Shown in pieces: positions 7,821-18,738 of a stretch of 64,000 bases of DNA. The notes below the pieces were generated by a model. That model was not told where the DNA came from, did not search any database, and saw only the letters and a list, made by a program, of their open reading frames with translations. The DNA comes from Dyella jiangningensis (GTDB lineage Bacteria; Pseudomonadota; Gammaproteobacteria; Xanthomonadales; Rhodanobacteraceae), in contig CP007444.1 in the NCBI GenBank assembly GCA_000632805.1, forward strand, positions 3,274,772 to 3,338,771, written 5' to 3'. The stretch's first letter is position 1. Every line of letters begins with the position of its first letter. The translations under genes were made by a program, and so were the position numbers.

Positions 7821-9128
7821 ATGAGTCTTATCTGGAGCCAGCCTCTCGCCGAGCTTGCACGCGCCGCCGCAGCGGGCGACCAGGCACGGGTGGCGCAGCT
7901 GTCCGCACGCCATCCTCGCGCCGCGCAGGCCCTGGCGCCGCTGCTGGCCGCCATGTCCGCCACGCCTCCGCCGGCGGCCGTGGCCTTGCAGACGCTGGAA
8001 CAGCAGGGGCTGGTGCTTAGCTCCGCGCAGCAGCTGTCGCGTGAGCAGGCGGCGATGCACCAGTCCGCCCAGGACAGTCGCAACGACGTCGGCCGTTTGA
8101 CGGACGGCAGCGCCGGAATCTCGACATCGCTGCAGCAGATCGCCACCGGCCTTGATTACGCCCGCCAGACCGGCCAGGCCAGCGAGCGCAGCGTCAGCGA
8201 ACTCGATGGCCAGCTGCGCCTGCTGCGCACGGCCCTCTCCGCCATGAGCCGCAACCAGAGCAAGCTGGCCGAGGAAGTGGCACAGATCCGCAAGCTCACT
8301 GGCGTGGTGCAGGAAATTGCACACCAGACCAACCTGGTCGCTCTCAACGCAGCGATCGAAGCCGCACGCGCCGGCGAGGCGGGCCGTGGCTTCGCCGTGG
8401 TCGCCGACGAGGTGAAGCAGCTTGCCGAGAAGACCAGCCAGGCCACCGCCGAGATCGACCAGGTGACCGGCTCGATCGGCGAGTTCTCGCTGCAGCTGGA
8501 CGGCGATGTGCAGCAGGGCATGCAGCGCCTGGAGCGCGCGCAGTCCGGCGTCAGCCAGACCGAAACTTCGCTGCAGGACAGCGGCGAAGCCCTGCGCCAG
8601 GTCGGCGACCGCATCGCCAGCATGCACAAGAACCAGGACGCCCAGCACGCCCGCGCCGTCGCCGCGCAGGCCGCGCTCGGCGCATGGCATCGCCGCGCTG
8701 CCGAAGCCAGCCGCCAGGCCGAGGCGTTGAGCCGCGGCGCGCTGCTGGCCCATCGCCTTGCGCTCGACTGGCTCGAAAGCGAAAGCGGCGAAGATCCGGC
8801 CAGCCTCAGCCTCACCGTGCGCGAATCGGCGCAGAGCCTGCGCCAGGCCATGGACCTCGCCCTGCAGGAGCCGGCCGCACTCGATCGCCGCTGGTTCGAC
8901 ACGCAGCCGCTGCATCGCACGCTGCGCCGCCTGACCGCCGGCCGCGACACCCATCCGGCCGCTGCCGCGCTCAATGCCGCCGCCACGCGACTGCGCGAGC
9001 ACGGCAACAGCTTTGCCACCCTGCTCTGCGACGGCAACATCGACCAGGCCAGCCAACTGGTTCCGCAGCTGGAGAGCGAGCGGGAAGTCGTGCTCACCCA
9101 GCTCAACGCGCTGCTGGCCGATCTATGA
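7821..9128 (+). CDS. Soluble methyl-accepting chemotaxis protein
   Basis: A 435-residue chemoreceptor with no membrane segment, so predicted cytoplasmic. The signalling hairpin tip is clear: [20 protein letters not shown] followed by [20 protein letters not shown] (about residues 170-215). It is preceded by a helical region with Gln/Ser-rich heptads. After the hairpin, about 200 residues of helical, Ala/Arg/Leu-rich sequence match no sensor domain I recognise; the CZB His/Cys pattern is not evident. There is no PAS or HAMP domain. AAGGAA stands about 10 nt before the ATG; an in-frame ATG 41 nt upstream is possible. The stop overlaps the flgA start (ATGA). It probably senses a cytoplasmic signal or acts as a motor/array accessory; the ligand is unknown. 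Confidence 0.88.
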   Translation: MSLIWSQPLAELARAAAAGDQARVAQLSARHPRAAQALAPLLAAMSATPPPAAVALQTLEQQGLVLSSAQQLSREQAAMHQSAQDSRNDVGRLTDGSAGISTSLQQIATGLDYARQTGQASERSVSELDGQLRLLRTALSAMSRNQSKLAEEVAQIRKLTGVVQEIAHQTNLVALNAAIEAARAGEAGRGFAVVADEVKQLAEKTSQATAEIDQVTGSIGEFSLQLDGDVQQGMQRLERAQSGVSQTETSLQDSGEALRQVGDRIASMHKNQDAQHARAVAAQAALGAWHRRAAEASRQAEALSRGALLAHRLALDWLESESGEDPASLSLTVRESAQSLRQAMDLALQEPAALDRRWFDTQPLHRTLRRLTAGRDTHPAAAALNAAATRLREHGNSFATLLCDGNIDQASQLVPQLESEREVVLTQLNALLADL

Positions 9129-9817
9129 CCCGCCGCCGGCTGGTCGTCGCGCTACTGCTTGTTCTGTTTGCGCTGCCCGCCCTCGCCGCGGAGCCGGCGC
9201 AGGCGGCTCGCGCCACCGCCGAGCAATGGCTGCGCGATCAGTACGCGACACCGGGCTCCCGCGTGGTGGCCCAGGCGGGCACGCTCGATCCGCGGCTGCA
9301 GCTCGCCCCCTGCCCGGCCACGCTGAGCGCGAGCCTGCAGGAGGGCACAAGGCTGATGCCTCGCATGAACGTGACGGTGCGTTGCCCCGGCGCCGACGGC
9401 TGGACCTTGCGCGTTCCGGTGCAATTGCAGGTTTTTCGCCAAGTATTTGTGATCGCCCGTCCGCTTCAGCGTGGCGACGGGGTGAGGCCCGATGATGTGC
9501 GCAGCGAAGAGCGCGACGTCACGCGCCTGGGCTACGGTTATGTCAGCGACATGGGCGAGGTTGAGGGCCGCACGCTCTCCCGCGCCATGGCCGCGGGCAG
9601 CGTGCTGACTCCGGCCGCGCTGGGCGGACGCACCGCCGTGAAGGCCGGCGACCAGGTACAGCTGGTATCGCGCCTGGACGGCATCGAAGTGCGGGCGAGC
9701 GGCGTGGCGCTGGGCAGTGGCGACAGCGGCTCGCGCCTACGGGTGCGCAACGGCAGCTCGGGCAAGGTGATCGATGGGATGGTCACCGCGCCGGGCGAGG
9801 TTCTCGCCCTCCCCTAA
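9125..9817 (+). CDS. flgA: Flagellar P-ring assembly chaperone FlgA
   Basis: FlgA (230 aa) is the periplasmic chaperone for FlgI polymerisation. A signal peptide ([21 protein letters not shown]) is followed by an N-terminal beta region with two Cys (LAPCPATL and VTVRCPGA) and a C-terminal SAF-type domain: [29 protein letters not shown] and the ending [13 protein letters not shown]. The start overlaps the receptor stop by 4 nt (ATGA), so it should be co-transcribed from the sigma-54 promoter at 7741. Confidence 0.95.
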   Translation: MTRRRLVVALLLVLFALPALAAEPAQAARATAEQWLRDQYATPGSRVVAQAGTLDPRLQLAPCPATLSASLQEGTRLMPRMNVTVRCPGADGWTLRVPVQLQVFRQVFVIARPLQRGDGVRPDDVRSEERDVTRLGYGYVSDMGEVEGRTLSRAMAAGSVLTPAALGGRTAVKAGDQVQLVSRLDGIEVRASGVALGSGDSGSRLRVRNGSSGKVIDGMVTAPGEVLALP

Positions 9818-9826
9818 GGAAAACCC

Positions 9827-9853
9827 TAAAGTTTGGCGCCGCCCTGCCGATCC
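9827..9853 (+). promoter_or_regulatory. Sigma-28 (FliA) promoter of flgMN
   Basis: TAAAGTTT-N11-GCCGATCC matches the sigma-28 consensus TAAA(G)TTT-N11-GCCGATAA closely, with the exact 11-bp spacer, about 37 nt before the flgM ATG. This places flgMN in the late (class III) flagellar set. Confidence 0.88.
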
Positions 9854-9890
9854 TGACGGTAACAGGGCCAAAACCAGAGACAACGGACCC

Positions 9891-10202
9891 ATGAACACCA
9901 CCATCTCCAACAATGGCTTGCCCAAGCTTCCCCAGGCCCCCAGCGGCCAGGGCAGCGCGACGCAGAACGCCACCGGCACCACCGGCAGCGAGGCCGCCAG
10001 CAGCGCTGGCGCCGACGACCGCGTGCAGCTGACGGACTCGGCCAAGGCCATGCAGGAAGCCGCACGCACCCAGAGTGGCGCCGAGGTCGACACCAAGAAG
10101 GTGGAGCAGCTGCGCCAGGCGCTGGCCAGTGGCACCTACAAGGTCGATGCGAATCGCATCGCCGATCGCATGCTGTCGCTGGAAAGCCAGCTCAAGCCAT
10201 GA
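9891..10202 (+). CDS. flgM: Anti-sigma-28 factor FlgM
   Basis: FlgM (103 aa) holds sigma-28 inactive until it is exported through the completed hook. The N-terminal half is Gly/Ser/Thr-rich and disordered. The C-terminal half has the family pattern: DRVQLTDSAKAMQEA, then VDTKKVEQLRQALASGTYKV and DANRIADRMLSLE. Length is typical. It overlaps flgN by 4 nt and has its own sigma-28 promoter, which makes the usual negative feedback loop. Confidence 0.95.
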   Translation: MNTTISNNGLPKLPQAPSGQGSATQNATGTTGSEAASSAGADDRVQLTDSAKAMQEAARTQSGAEVDTKKVEQLRQALASGTYKVDANRIADRMLSLESQLKP

Positions 10203-10645
10203 ACACCTCTCTGCAAGCCGAACTGGACCATGCCCTGACGGCCGCGGTCGAGGAGATGCGGCTCGCAGTGGAGCAATTGGCCGATGCGCTCCATGAAGAG
10301 CGCTCCGCCCTGGAAGCCGCCAACGTCGATGCATTGAATCGCGCAGGCGCCGCCAAGCACTCGCTGATGCTCAAGCTGGAGCAGCTCGACGTCGAGCGCG
10401 TGCAGCTCAGCCAGGGCGCACCCGAGGCGAGCCGCGAGCTGGCCCCGAAATGGCAACAGATCCTGCAGTCGCTGCGCGCCTGCCAACTGCTCAACCAGCG
10501 CAACGGACAACTGGTGGGCGTCCGGCTGCAGCAGGTGCGCAAGGCGCTGGCCGTACTGACCGGCAACGACGCCGAAGCCAGCGTGTACGGTCGCGCCGGC
10601 GAGCTGCATACGAGTCTGCGCTCGCAGACACTGGCCGAGGCATAA
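10199..10645 (+). CDS. flgN: Flagellar export chaperone FlgN
   Basis: FlgN (148 aa) is the cytosolic chaperone of the hook-filament junction proteins FlgK and FlgL. The protein is almost entirely alpha-helical and polar, with the conserved core AAKHSLMLKLEQLDVERVQL and the C-terminal CQLLNQRNGQLVGVRLQQV signature (N-x-x-N-G type). Its start overlaps the flgM stop (ATGA). Confidence 0.93.
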   Translation: MNTSLQAELDHALTAAVEEMRLAVEQLADALHEERSALEAANVDALNRAGAAKHSLMLKLEQLDVERVQLSQGAPEASRELAPKWQQILQSLRACQLLNQRNGQLVGVRLQQVRKALAVLTGNDAEASVYGRAGELHTSLRSQTLAEA

Positions 10646-10736
10646 CCCTCATGGCGCGCATCACGTTCCCAGCGATGCGCTCCTGTCTACCGGTGATCGT
10701 TGCCGGTTTCCCCCACTGCCAATACATCGACTGACC

Positions 10737-11993
10737 ATGAGCGAAGCCGCGGCCATCCCCTCTGCCCACGAAGGCGCCAATGCAAGCGAACAGCCGCTGC
10801 CGGTCATTCGCCTGCCGATGCTGGATACCAAGCGCGAGCTGTTCGCCTACGAGATCGTGTTCCAGAACGAGGCCGAGGACGAAGCCGCGCTGATGCGCCG
10901 CGCGCTCGCCACCATTACCGATGGTGCGCTTGCGCGCCTGGTGCGCGGCAACCGCACCTTCCTGCGCCTGACGCGCGAGCTGCTGATGGAAGACACCGAC
11001 GTACTGCAGCACCAGCCGCGCTTCGGCGTGCTGCTGCAGCCGGATGCCGCCACCGACGCCGCCCTGCTCGATCGCCTTTCCCGCATGGCCCAGCGCGGCT
11101 GCCCGCTGATGCTCGACGCCGGCGAAACCCCGCTGGAATACAACGTCGCGGTGGAGCCGCTGCTCAAGATCGTGCAGTACGTGCGCCTGGACGCCAGCAA
11201 GCTGGACCCGGCCGCACTGCGCACCCGCAGCGAGTACCTGCATGCACGCGGCATCCACGTCATCGCCGGTCACGTCGACGACCACGATACCTACCACCGT
11301 TGCGAAGCGCTGCCGGTACAGGCCATCCAGGGCCAGTTCCTGCTCAAGCCCGAACCCGTGGCCGTACCCGTGCTCACCGCCAACCGCCTCAGCCTGCTGC
11401 GCCTGATGAAGGCGCTGGAAGAAGGCAATCCCGGTCCGGTCGAAATCGGCCAGATCGTGCGCGACGACGCCATCCTCAGCTACAAGCTGCTGGGCTGCGT
11501 GAACTCCGCCTACTTCGCCCTGCCACGCCAGCTCAAGTCGGTGCAGCAGGCCGCGATCTTCTTCGGCGCCAACCGCCTGCGCAACTGGATCTACACCATG
11601 GCGCTCGGTGGCGTAGGCGATCGCCCGCCCGAACTGCTGCGCGCCGCGCTGATCCGCGCGCACATGTGCGAAAAGCTCGCCCAGCACATGCCCGGCGAAC
11701 AGCGCGAAATGGCCTTCACCGCCGGCCTGTTCTCCCTGCTCGACACGCTGATGGAAGCCCCGATGGACTTCGTGCTGTGGCACCTGCCCCTCGCACGCGA
11801 CATCAGCAGCGCCCTGCTGGAAAACAAGGGCCCGTTCGCCCCGCTGCTCGAACAGATCCGTGCCTGGGAAGCCGGCGACCTCCGCGGCGGCGAAGCACAA
11901 CCCCAAGTCATCCGCCGTATGGCCGCCATCTACCTCGAAGCCACGCAGTGGGCCGATCACGTCTACGCGTTTGCGGATCAAAGGCCGAATTAA
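10737..11993 (+). CDS. Degenerate EAL-HDOD signalling protein
   Basis: A 418-residue protein of the YuxH type: an N-terminal EAL-like domain (about residues 20-200) fused to a HDOD domain (about 205-400). The EAL signature is lost: the expected E-x-L position reads AYEIVFQNE, and the acidic metal residues of active phosphodiesterases are not recognisable, so cyclic-di-GMP hydrolysis is unlikely. The HDOD part has VEIGQIVRDDAILSYKLLGC, VNSAYFALPRQLKSVQQAAI and FFGANRLRNW. Proteins of this layout act as regulators, some binding c-di-GMP. Its place right after flgMN suggests control of motility or the sessile switch; that is inference. No promoter was recognised in the 91-nt gap. Confidence 0.85.
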   Translation: MSEAAAIPSAHEGANASEQPLPVIRLPMLDTKRELFAYEIVFQNEAEDEAALMRRALATITDGALARLVRGNRTFLRLTRELLMEDTDVLQHQPRFGVLLQPDAATDAALLDRLSRMAQRGCPLMLDAGETPLEYNVAVEPLLKIVQYVRLDASKLDPAALRTRSEYLHARGIHVIAGHVDDHDTYHRCEALPVQAIQGQFLLKPEPVAVPVLTANRLSLLRLMKALEEGNPGPVEIGQIVRDDAILSYKLLGCVNSAYFALPRQLKSVQQAAIFFGANRLRNWIYTMALGGVGDRPPELLRAALIRAHMCEKLAQHMPGEQREMAFTAGLFSLLDTLMEAPMDFVLWHLPLARDISSALLENKGPFAPLLEQIRAWEAGDLRGGEAQPQVIRRMAAIYLEATQWADHVYAFADQRPN

Positions 11994-12080
11994 GGCTTGC
12001 ACCCTCGGGTGAGAAAGCACTTGTCGGGTGGCGGAAAGACTCATAAGCGCGCCTCGAGATAAGGCGCGCCGCAAGACTTA

Positions 12081-12118
12081 CCCCTCACCCCCACCTTCTC
12101 CCCGAAGGGGAGAGGGAG
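12081..12118. repeat. CTCTCCCC-type palindromic repeat (inverted copy)
   Basis: CCCCTCACCCCCACCTTCTC followed by CCCGAAGGGGAGAGGG; the reverse orientation of the element at 6197-6236. Confidence 0.7.
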
Positions 12119-12196
12119 AAATCCCGCGGCATCCCACAGATCCCATCAGCACCCAACGAAGCTGCATTAAGTCCTCTTCGCCCACCGCGAAAGGCT

Positions 12197-12387
12197 ATCG
12201 CGCACAGGGTGCGCTCCAACAATTAACGAGCCGCTCCAGCTTAGAGATCAGGGCGAAGAGCCATCGCGCAAACGATACAGACCAGCGCGAAAGGATGTCG
12301 CGCACAGGGCGCGTTCACACAATCAAAGAGCGGGATTAGCGTGGCAACCGAGGCGACGGGCTATCACGCACTGGGTGCGCTCCTACA
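12197..12387 (-). repeat. Three tandem single REP-like arms
   Basis: Three half-elements about 80-100 bp apart, all in the same orientation: TCGCGCACAGGGTGCGCTCC (T family), GTCGCGCACAGGGCGCGTTC (degenerate T family) and TCACGCACTGGGTGCGCTCC (A family). None has a partner arm. Confidence 0.7.
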
Positions 12388-12429
12388 AAAGAACGGATCA
12401 CAGGCGACCGCTACAGCCAGCGCAAAACC

Positions 12430-13443
12430 TCACTCCGCCGTGGCGCGAATCCGCCAAACCGCCATCACCAACCCCAACAGCGCGACCCCAAACCAGGCGC
12501 CGCCCACCGCCATATCCGTCCCCAGCCACATCACGCAAGCCAGCGCGCCCATCAACAGCGCACTCGCACCCAGCGCCAGCAGAAAATCGTGATGCGTACG
12601 TGGCCGCTCCGGCAGCAGCAACAACGCGCCCAGCAATCCAAGCAATACCGCCGCGCCGCGACGCGCCCAAACGAATGATGGCGCCTCCGGCACATCGGGC
12701 ACGACGTCGACCAACGCGCGATCGCCCACCTGCACGTCATACCCCTTGCCATCGGCGGCGTGCACCGCCGGCACCAGATGATCGCCGTCCACCTGCGCAA
12801 ACACCGTCACGTCCTGCGCGGGCACCGTTTCCCAACTCACGCGCAAATCGCCCAGACGCGGCTGCGCAGGCTTGGCGCTCGTGGTCAGATAACGGTCGTT
12901 GAGCGAGAAACTGGCCGCAAGATTGGGCGGCACGGCCTTCATGTCCGGCGTCAGCACGTCGCTGCCCGGCAACGCATGCAACAACGGCGGAGACAGCACA
13001 TAACCGCCGACGCGCACCTGCCCCGCGTCGAACTGCTTGCCCTGCACGGGGAAATGTTCCGGATTGCCATGGCCCGACGGCTGCGCGAAGCGGCTGGAAT
13101 CCACCGGCCGATCGACCCAGTCGAGTTCGTAATGCACGTCGCCGCCGACGCGTACTTCGCGCCACTGGAACATCTCGACATGCCTCATCAGCACCGGCAC
13201 CGCTGCCCGCTGGCCAAACTCCGGATCGTACGGCGCTTCCACCACCTTGACCGGACCGGCCACGCGCACGAGATAACCGTGGCCCGCCTGCGCCTCGTTG
13301 CTCGCGCCAACGTCGAGGATCTGCCCGCCATGTTTTTCCGAAGCATGGTGATGATCGAGCAGCCCCTGCTCCGTCATCGCCACCAGGCCTGCACCGCCCA
13401 GCAGGAGCAGGGCACCCAGCACGCGTCGCATCCATTGCCGCAT
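12430..13443 (-). CDS. TMEM43-like membrane protein
   Basis: A 337-residue protein of the TMEM43 family, in bacteria a membrane protein of unknown role. One N-terminal membrane helix (VLGALLLLGGAGLVAM, about residues 6-22) is followed by a large soluble region of about 220 residues that includes EMFQWREV and LDWVDRPVDSSRF, both family hallmarks. Three or four hydrophobic helices close the C-terminus (VLLGLLGALLLL, LALGASALLMGALACVMWLG, AWFGVALLGLVMAVW). The start is the ATG at 13443, preceded by GGGGAGAG 8 nt upstream; the frame is open further but without a Shine-Dalgarno. It is 32 nt downstream of the metallo-beta-lactamase-fold gene, so probably in one operon. Confidence 0.85.
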   Translation of the reverse strand: MRQWMRRVLGALLLLGGAGLVAMTEQGLLDHHHASEKHGGQILDVGASNEAQAGHGYLVRVAGPVKVVEAPYDPEFGQRAAVPVLMRHVEMFQWREVRVGGDVHYELDWVDRPVDSSRFAQPSGHGNPEHFPVQGKQFDAGQVRVGGYVLSPPLLHALPGSDVLTPDMKAVPPNLAASFSLNDRYLTTSAKPAQPRLGDLRVSWETVPAQDVTVFAQVDGDHLVPAVHAADGKGYDVQVGDRALVDVVPDVPEAPSFVWARRGAAVLLGLLGALLLLPERPRTHHDFLLALGASALLMGALACVMWLGTDMAVGGAWFGVALLGLVMAVWRIRATAE

Positions 13444-13475
13444 ATCGGTTTCTCTCCCCTGCCCCCTGCCCATGA

Positions 13476-14321
13476 CTATGCGCCTCGCAGTTCGCGAACC
13501 TCGTCGGCCGTACCGTAGCGGCCGCGCTCGTCGCGCACCACGCGCGCCGCGGCGCAATCGTGATCGTGCGTGAAGAACAGGCGCACGCCGCGCACAAGCT
13601 TGTCCTCGAGAAAGGCACGCTTCTCGTCGATCAGCTTTTCCGGATAACGGTCATAGCCCATCGTAATAGGCAGATGCACCCAGAAGCGTCCAGGAATCAA
13701 ATCGGCGCAGAACACCACGCCCGCTACCTCGGCCAACATCAGGCCGGGCGTATGGCCGTCCGAATAGCTGAAGCGCACCGACTCACCCAAGGTCTTCGAA
13801 TGCTCGCCTTCGACCAGTTCCAGCCGGCCGCTCTGCTCCAGCAGCGGCTGCAATTCGGGCACGAACGACGCACGGTCGCGCGGATGCGGCTTCAGCGCGC
13901 GACGCCAGTGCTCGCCACCGACCAGAAAGGTCGCGTTGGGAAACAGCAGGCGCGGCGGCTGGCCTTCTTCCCACGCAGCGAGCAGACCGCCGGCGTGATC
14001 GAAATGCAGATGCGAAAGCACCACGGCATCGATGTCTTCATGCGTCAGCCCGGCTGCAGCCAGCGAGTCGAGCAGCACGTGGCGGTCTTCCACGACACCA
14101 TAGCGCTCGCGCAGCGCCGGCTCGAAGAACGCGCCGATGCCCGTTTCGAACAGCACATTGCGGCCATCCAGGTGTTTGACCAGCAGGCAGCGGCAAGCCA
14201 GCGGAATGCGGTTTTCGGCATCCGGCGCGATCCAGCGCGACCACAGCGCACGCGGAGCGTTGCCAAACATGGCGCCGCCATCAAGCCATTGCGAGTTACC
14301 CGTTAGCGACCAGAACTCCAT
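13476..14321 (-). CDS. Metallo-beta-lactamase-fold hydrolase
   Basis: A 281-residue MBL-fold protein. Zinc-binding motifs are visible: [10 protein letters not shown] (HxHxDH), a His in SDGHTPG, an Asp in FCADLIPG and a terminal His in FTHDHDC. The spacing resembles quorum-quenching lactonase or Zn-dependent hydrolase members, but the substrate cannot be read from sequence. The start ATG at 14321 gives [20 protein letters not shown]. The same 57 bp recur, with about 8 mismatches, 157 bp upstream. It lies between ggt (159 nt upstream) and the TMEM43-like gene. Confidence 0.88.
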   Translation of the reverse strand: MEFWSLTGNSQWLDGGAMFGNAPRALWSRWIAPDAENRIPLACRCLLVKHLDGRNVLFETGIGAFFEPALRERYGVVEDRHVLLDSLAAAGLTHEDIDAVVLSHLHFDHAGGLLAAWEEGQPPRLLFPNATFLVGGEHWRRALKPHPRDRASFVPELQPLLEQSGRLELVEGEHSKTLGESVRFSYSDGHTPGLMLAEVAGVVFCADLIPGRFWVHLPITMGYDRYPEKLIDEKRAFLEDKLVRGVRLFFTHDHDCAAARVVRDERGRYGTADEVRELRGA

Positions 14322-14421
14322 ATCAAATACCTCGCGTTGCCACGGATTCGCCGGGAGCGAATCCGGACGCCGCAGGCGGCCCCGCGCGACGCGCGGGGTG
14401 AGGCCCATGGACGGGCCGAAC

Positions 14422-14478
14422 AAACATGGCGCCGCCATCGAGCTGTTGCGAGTTGCCGGTGAGCGACCACAACTCCAT
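14422..14478 (-). pseudogene. Remnant copy of the MBL gene 5' end
   Basis: These 57 bp repeat the first 57 bp of the MBL gene (14265-14321) in the same orientation with roughly 86 % identity by eye. They encode [19 protein letters not shown] from an ATG 2 nt after the ggt stop. After this the frame leaves the MBL sequence and ends within 60 residues. It is best explained as what is left of a second MBL gene directly coupled to ggt, or as a local tandem duplication. Confidence 0.65.
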
Positions 14479-14480
14479 CG

Positions 14481-16471
<1,991 letters not shown>

Positions 16472-16509
16472 TTACATGCTGGGCTGCCCAATGCGCCGCA
16501 AGATCCCAC

Positions 16510-16591
16510 TGTAGAAGCGCACCGGTGCGCGAAGGGCTTATGGAGTGGCGAGGCCGAGACTCCGCGGTCGCGCACTGGATGCGCTCCTACA
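16510..16591. repeat. REP hairpin pair, A family, degenerate left arm
   Basis: Left arm GTAGAAGCGCACCGGTGCGC and right arm GGTCGCGCACTGGATGCGCT plus CCTACA form an imperfect hairpin between the ferredoxin start and the lipoprotein terminator. Confidence 0.7.
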
Positions 16592-16608
16592 AAAAAACAG
16601 TAGATGCC

Positions 16609-16644
16609 CAAAAAGAAAGGCCCGCGGCAAGCATGCCGCGGGCC
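16609..16644 (-). terminator. Rho-independent terminator of the lipoprotein gene
   Basis: On the minus strand a GGCCCGCGGC-AUGCUU-GCCGCGGGCC stem-loop is followed by a T-rich run (TTTCTTTTT), 27 nt after the stop of the lipoprotein gene. Confidence 0.88.
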
Positions 16645-16670
16645 CTCGCGTTCGCTCCGGAAACCGGAAC

Positions 16671-17162
16671 TTAGAAGTTCACGTAGCGGATGGTGGCGCC
16701 GGTCGGCTGCAGGGCCGAGGTCACCTTGTCCTTGTCGCCCGCGTCGCCGATCACCAGCACGATCACGTCCTTGAACGAACCGGGCTTGGCATCCTTGAAC
16801 GCCTCGGTCACGAAGTCGGCGGTCTTGGCCGAATCCGGGCCGGCGAACACCAGCATGTTGCCCGGCAGCACGCCGCGCGCCACGGTGTCCTGGACCTGCT
16901 CCAGCTGGCGCTGGCGCACCGCGTTGGCGTCATCGGAATCGCCGGCCGGCACGAGGTACGGGAACGGACGATCAGCCGTCATGCCCTGCATGTTCTTCTG
17001 GACGATCTGGCCCAGATAGGCGTTCCACGCCTTGCTGTCGTTCGGATCGGTCGGCTTGGAAACCGCCGCGACCTGTTCGGTCGGCTGCTGGGCTTCTTCC
17101 TGCTGGCTGCAGGCGGTGACGCCGGTAAGCGCGAGGGCGGCGAGGAGAGCGTACTTGTACAT
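16671..17162 (-). CDS. Hypothetical lipoprotein
   Basis: A 163-residue protein with a lipoprotein signal (MYKYALLAALALTGVTACS, Cys at residue 18). The rest is soluble; a stretch such as KDVIVLVIGDAGDKDKV looks like an alpha/beta core and the protein ends in ATIRYVNF. It probably sits on a periplasmic membrane face. I do not recognise the family. It is a single-gene unit with its own terminator (16609-16644) and about 330 nt of upstream space. A longer in-frame extension upstream overlaps repeat sequence and lacks a signal. Confidence 0.75.
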   Translation of the reverse strand: MYKYALLAALALTGVTACSQQEEAQQPTEQVAAVSKPTDPNDSKAWNAYLGQIVQKNMQGMTADRPFPYLVPAGDSDDANAVRQRQLEQVQDTVARGVLPGNMLVFAGPDSAKTADFVTEAFKDAKPGSFKDVIVLVIGDAGDKDKVTSALQPTGATIRYVNF

Positions 17163-17495
17163 GGTGGTCACCTTGGATGGTGGAATTCTTGAAATGACGA
17201 ATCCATTGGATGACGGGACCATCCGGCCGCCGTACGACGGAGCCGGTAACCGGGAGCCCGGGCGGGCGACATGCAACCCCTCGTTCCCCTGGTCCGCGGC
17301 GACGACTGTCCTGTCCGCAGGATGCCCGCGAGGATACACGACGAAGGCCCGTGTCGACACCGCAGGACGTGCTGCAGTGCGATGGACATCCAGAGCGTGA
17401 TGTCGTTGTGGGAGCGCACCCTGTGCGCGACGCAACCTTGTCAAACGACCAGGCCGCTGTCGCGCACAGGGTGCGCTTCCACAAACGAGGCTTTT
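17163..17495. other. Intergenic region upstream of the lipoprotein gene
   Basis: 333 nt with no gene. It holds a GC-rich potential stem-loop near 17236-17265 (GAGCCGGTAACCGGGAGCCC) and a REP hairpin pair at 17407-17483. A promoter for the lipoprotein gene must lie here but I cannot name its boxes. Confidence 0.6.
17407..17483. repeat. REP hairpin pair, T family
   Basis: TGTGGGAGCGCACCCTGTGC followed by GCGAC, a loop of about 25 nt, then the complement with one change (GCTTCCACA). It lies just after the coaD stop. Confidence 0.88.
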
Positions 17496-18026
<531 letters not shown>

Positions 18027-18091
18027 CTAGCTTAGGCGCGTTCGCGCCCATCGACCAGCCCGCGCACACCCTCGAAATCCATACGCCACCG

Positions 18092-18664
18092 TCAGGAAGC
18101 CACCGGCATCCGTCGATGGAGCGCGTAGCGGACCTCACCGGCCACGCCCTCGCGATGGAGCGCCCACGTATCGGGCAAGGACAGCTCAGCGTGCCTGGGA
18201 GATTCCACGTAGATCCATGCCGCAGGCGCCAGCCATCCGCCCTGCTCCAGGCGCTGCGCCAGCGGTGTCCACAGGTCCTGCGCAAACGGCGGGTCGAGAA
18301 ACACCAATCCGTATGGCTGTGGAGCGCCCTGCAGATAGGCCAGCGCGTCGGTCGTGGCGACCTGCCCGCCCTGCACCTTCAGGCGGGCAAGGTTGTCGCG
18401 CACGGCCTGGGCCGCCCGCGCATCGCGCTCCACGAACTGCACGCCGGCCGCACCGCGCGACAGCGCCTCAATGCCCAGTGCACCGGTGCCGGCGCACAGG
18501 TCCAGGCAGCGCGCACCGGAAATCACCGGCGCCAGCCAGTTGAACAAGGTCTCGCGCACCCGTTCGGCCGTGGGGCGCAGGCCTGGCAGGTCGGGAACAT
18601 CCAATCGTGAGTTGCGCAGCTGGCCGCCGATGATGCGGATGCGCCCCGGGGCACGACCCGTCAT
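18092..18664 (-). CDS. rsmD: 16S rRNA (guanine(966)-N2)-methyltransferase RsmD
   Basis: RsmD (190 aa) methylates G966 of 16S rRNA. The sequence shows IRIIGGQLRNSRLDVPD, LRPTAERVRETLFNWL, the SAM-binding LDLCAGTGALGIEALSRGA and the catalytic DPPF motif in GLVFLDPPFA. The ATG at 18664 is chosen; a GTG at 18673 in the same frame is possible, and neither has a clear Shine-Dalgarno. It is divergent from ftsY, a conserved arrangement. Confidence 0.95.
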   Translation of the reverse strand: MTGRAPGRIRIIGGQLRNSRLDVPDLPGLRPTAERVRETLFNWLAPVISGARCLDLCAGTGALGIEALSRGAAGVQFVERDARAAQAVRDNLARLKVQGGQVATTDALAYLQGAPQPYGLVFLDPPFAQDLWTPLAQRLEQGGWLAPAAWIYVESPRHAELSLPDTWALHREGVAGEVRYALHRRMPVAS

Positions 18665-18738
18665 GGACGCCACTGCTCAGCGGTGAGTACAGGTGGGGGT
18701 GGTAGCATGCCGCCCATTGTCTTTGAATCGCCGCCGCA

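Larger units (their letters stand above)
11994..12429. other. Intergenic region with repeats, no gene
   Basis: The 436-nt gap between two convergent genes holds one CTCTCCCC-type palindrome and three isolated REP-like arms (12197-12220, 12297-12320, 12363-12387), each preceded by a GCGAAAGG- or GCGACGGG-like box. No credible coding sequence. Confidence 0.8.

Noticed and set aside
8600-9128. CZB (zinc-binding) domain in the chemoreceptor C-terminus
   Set aside because: The His/Trp/Cys/His order of CZB is not present; only one Cys lies near the end.
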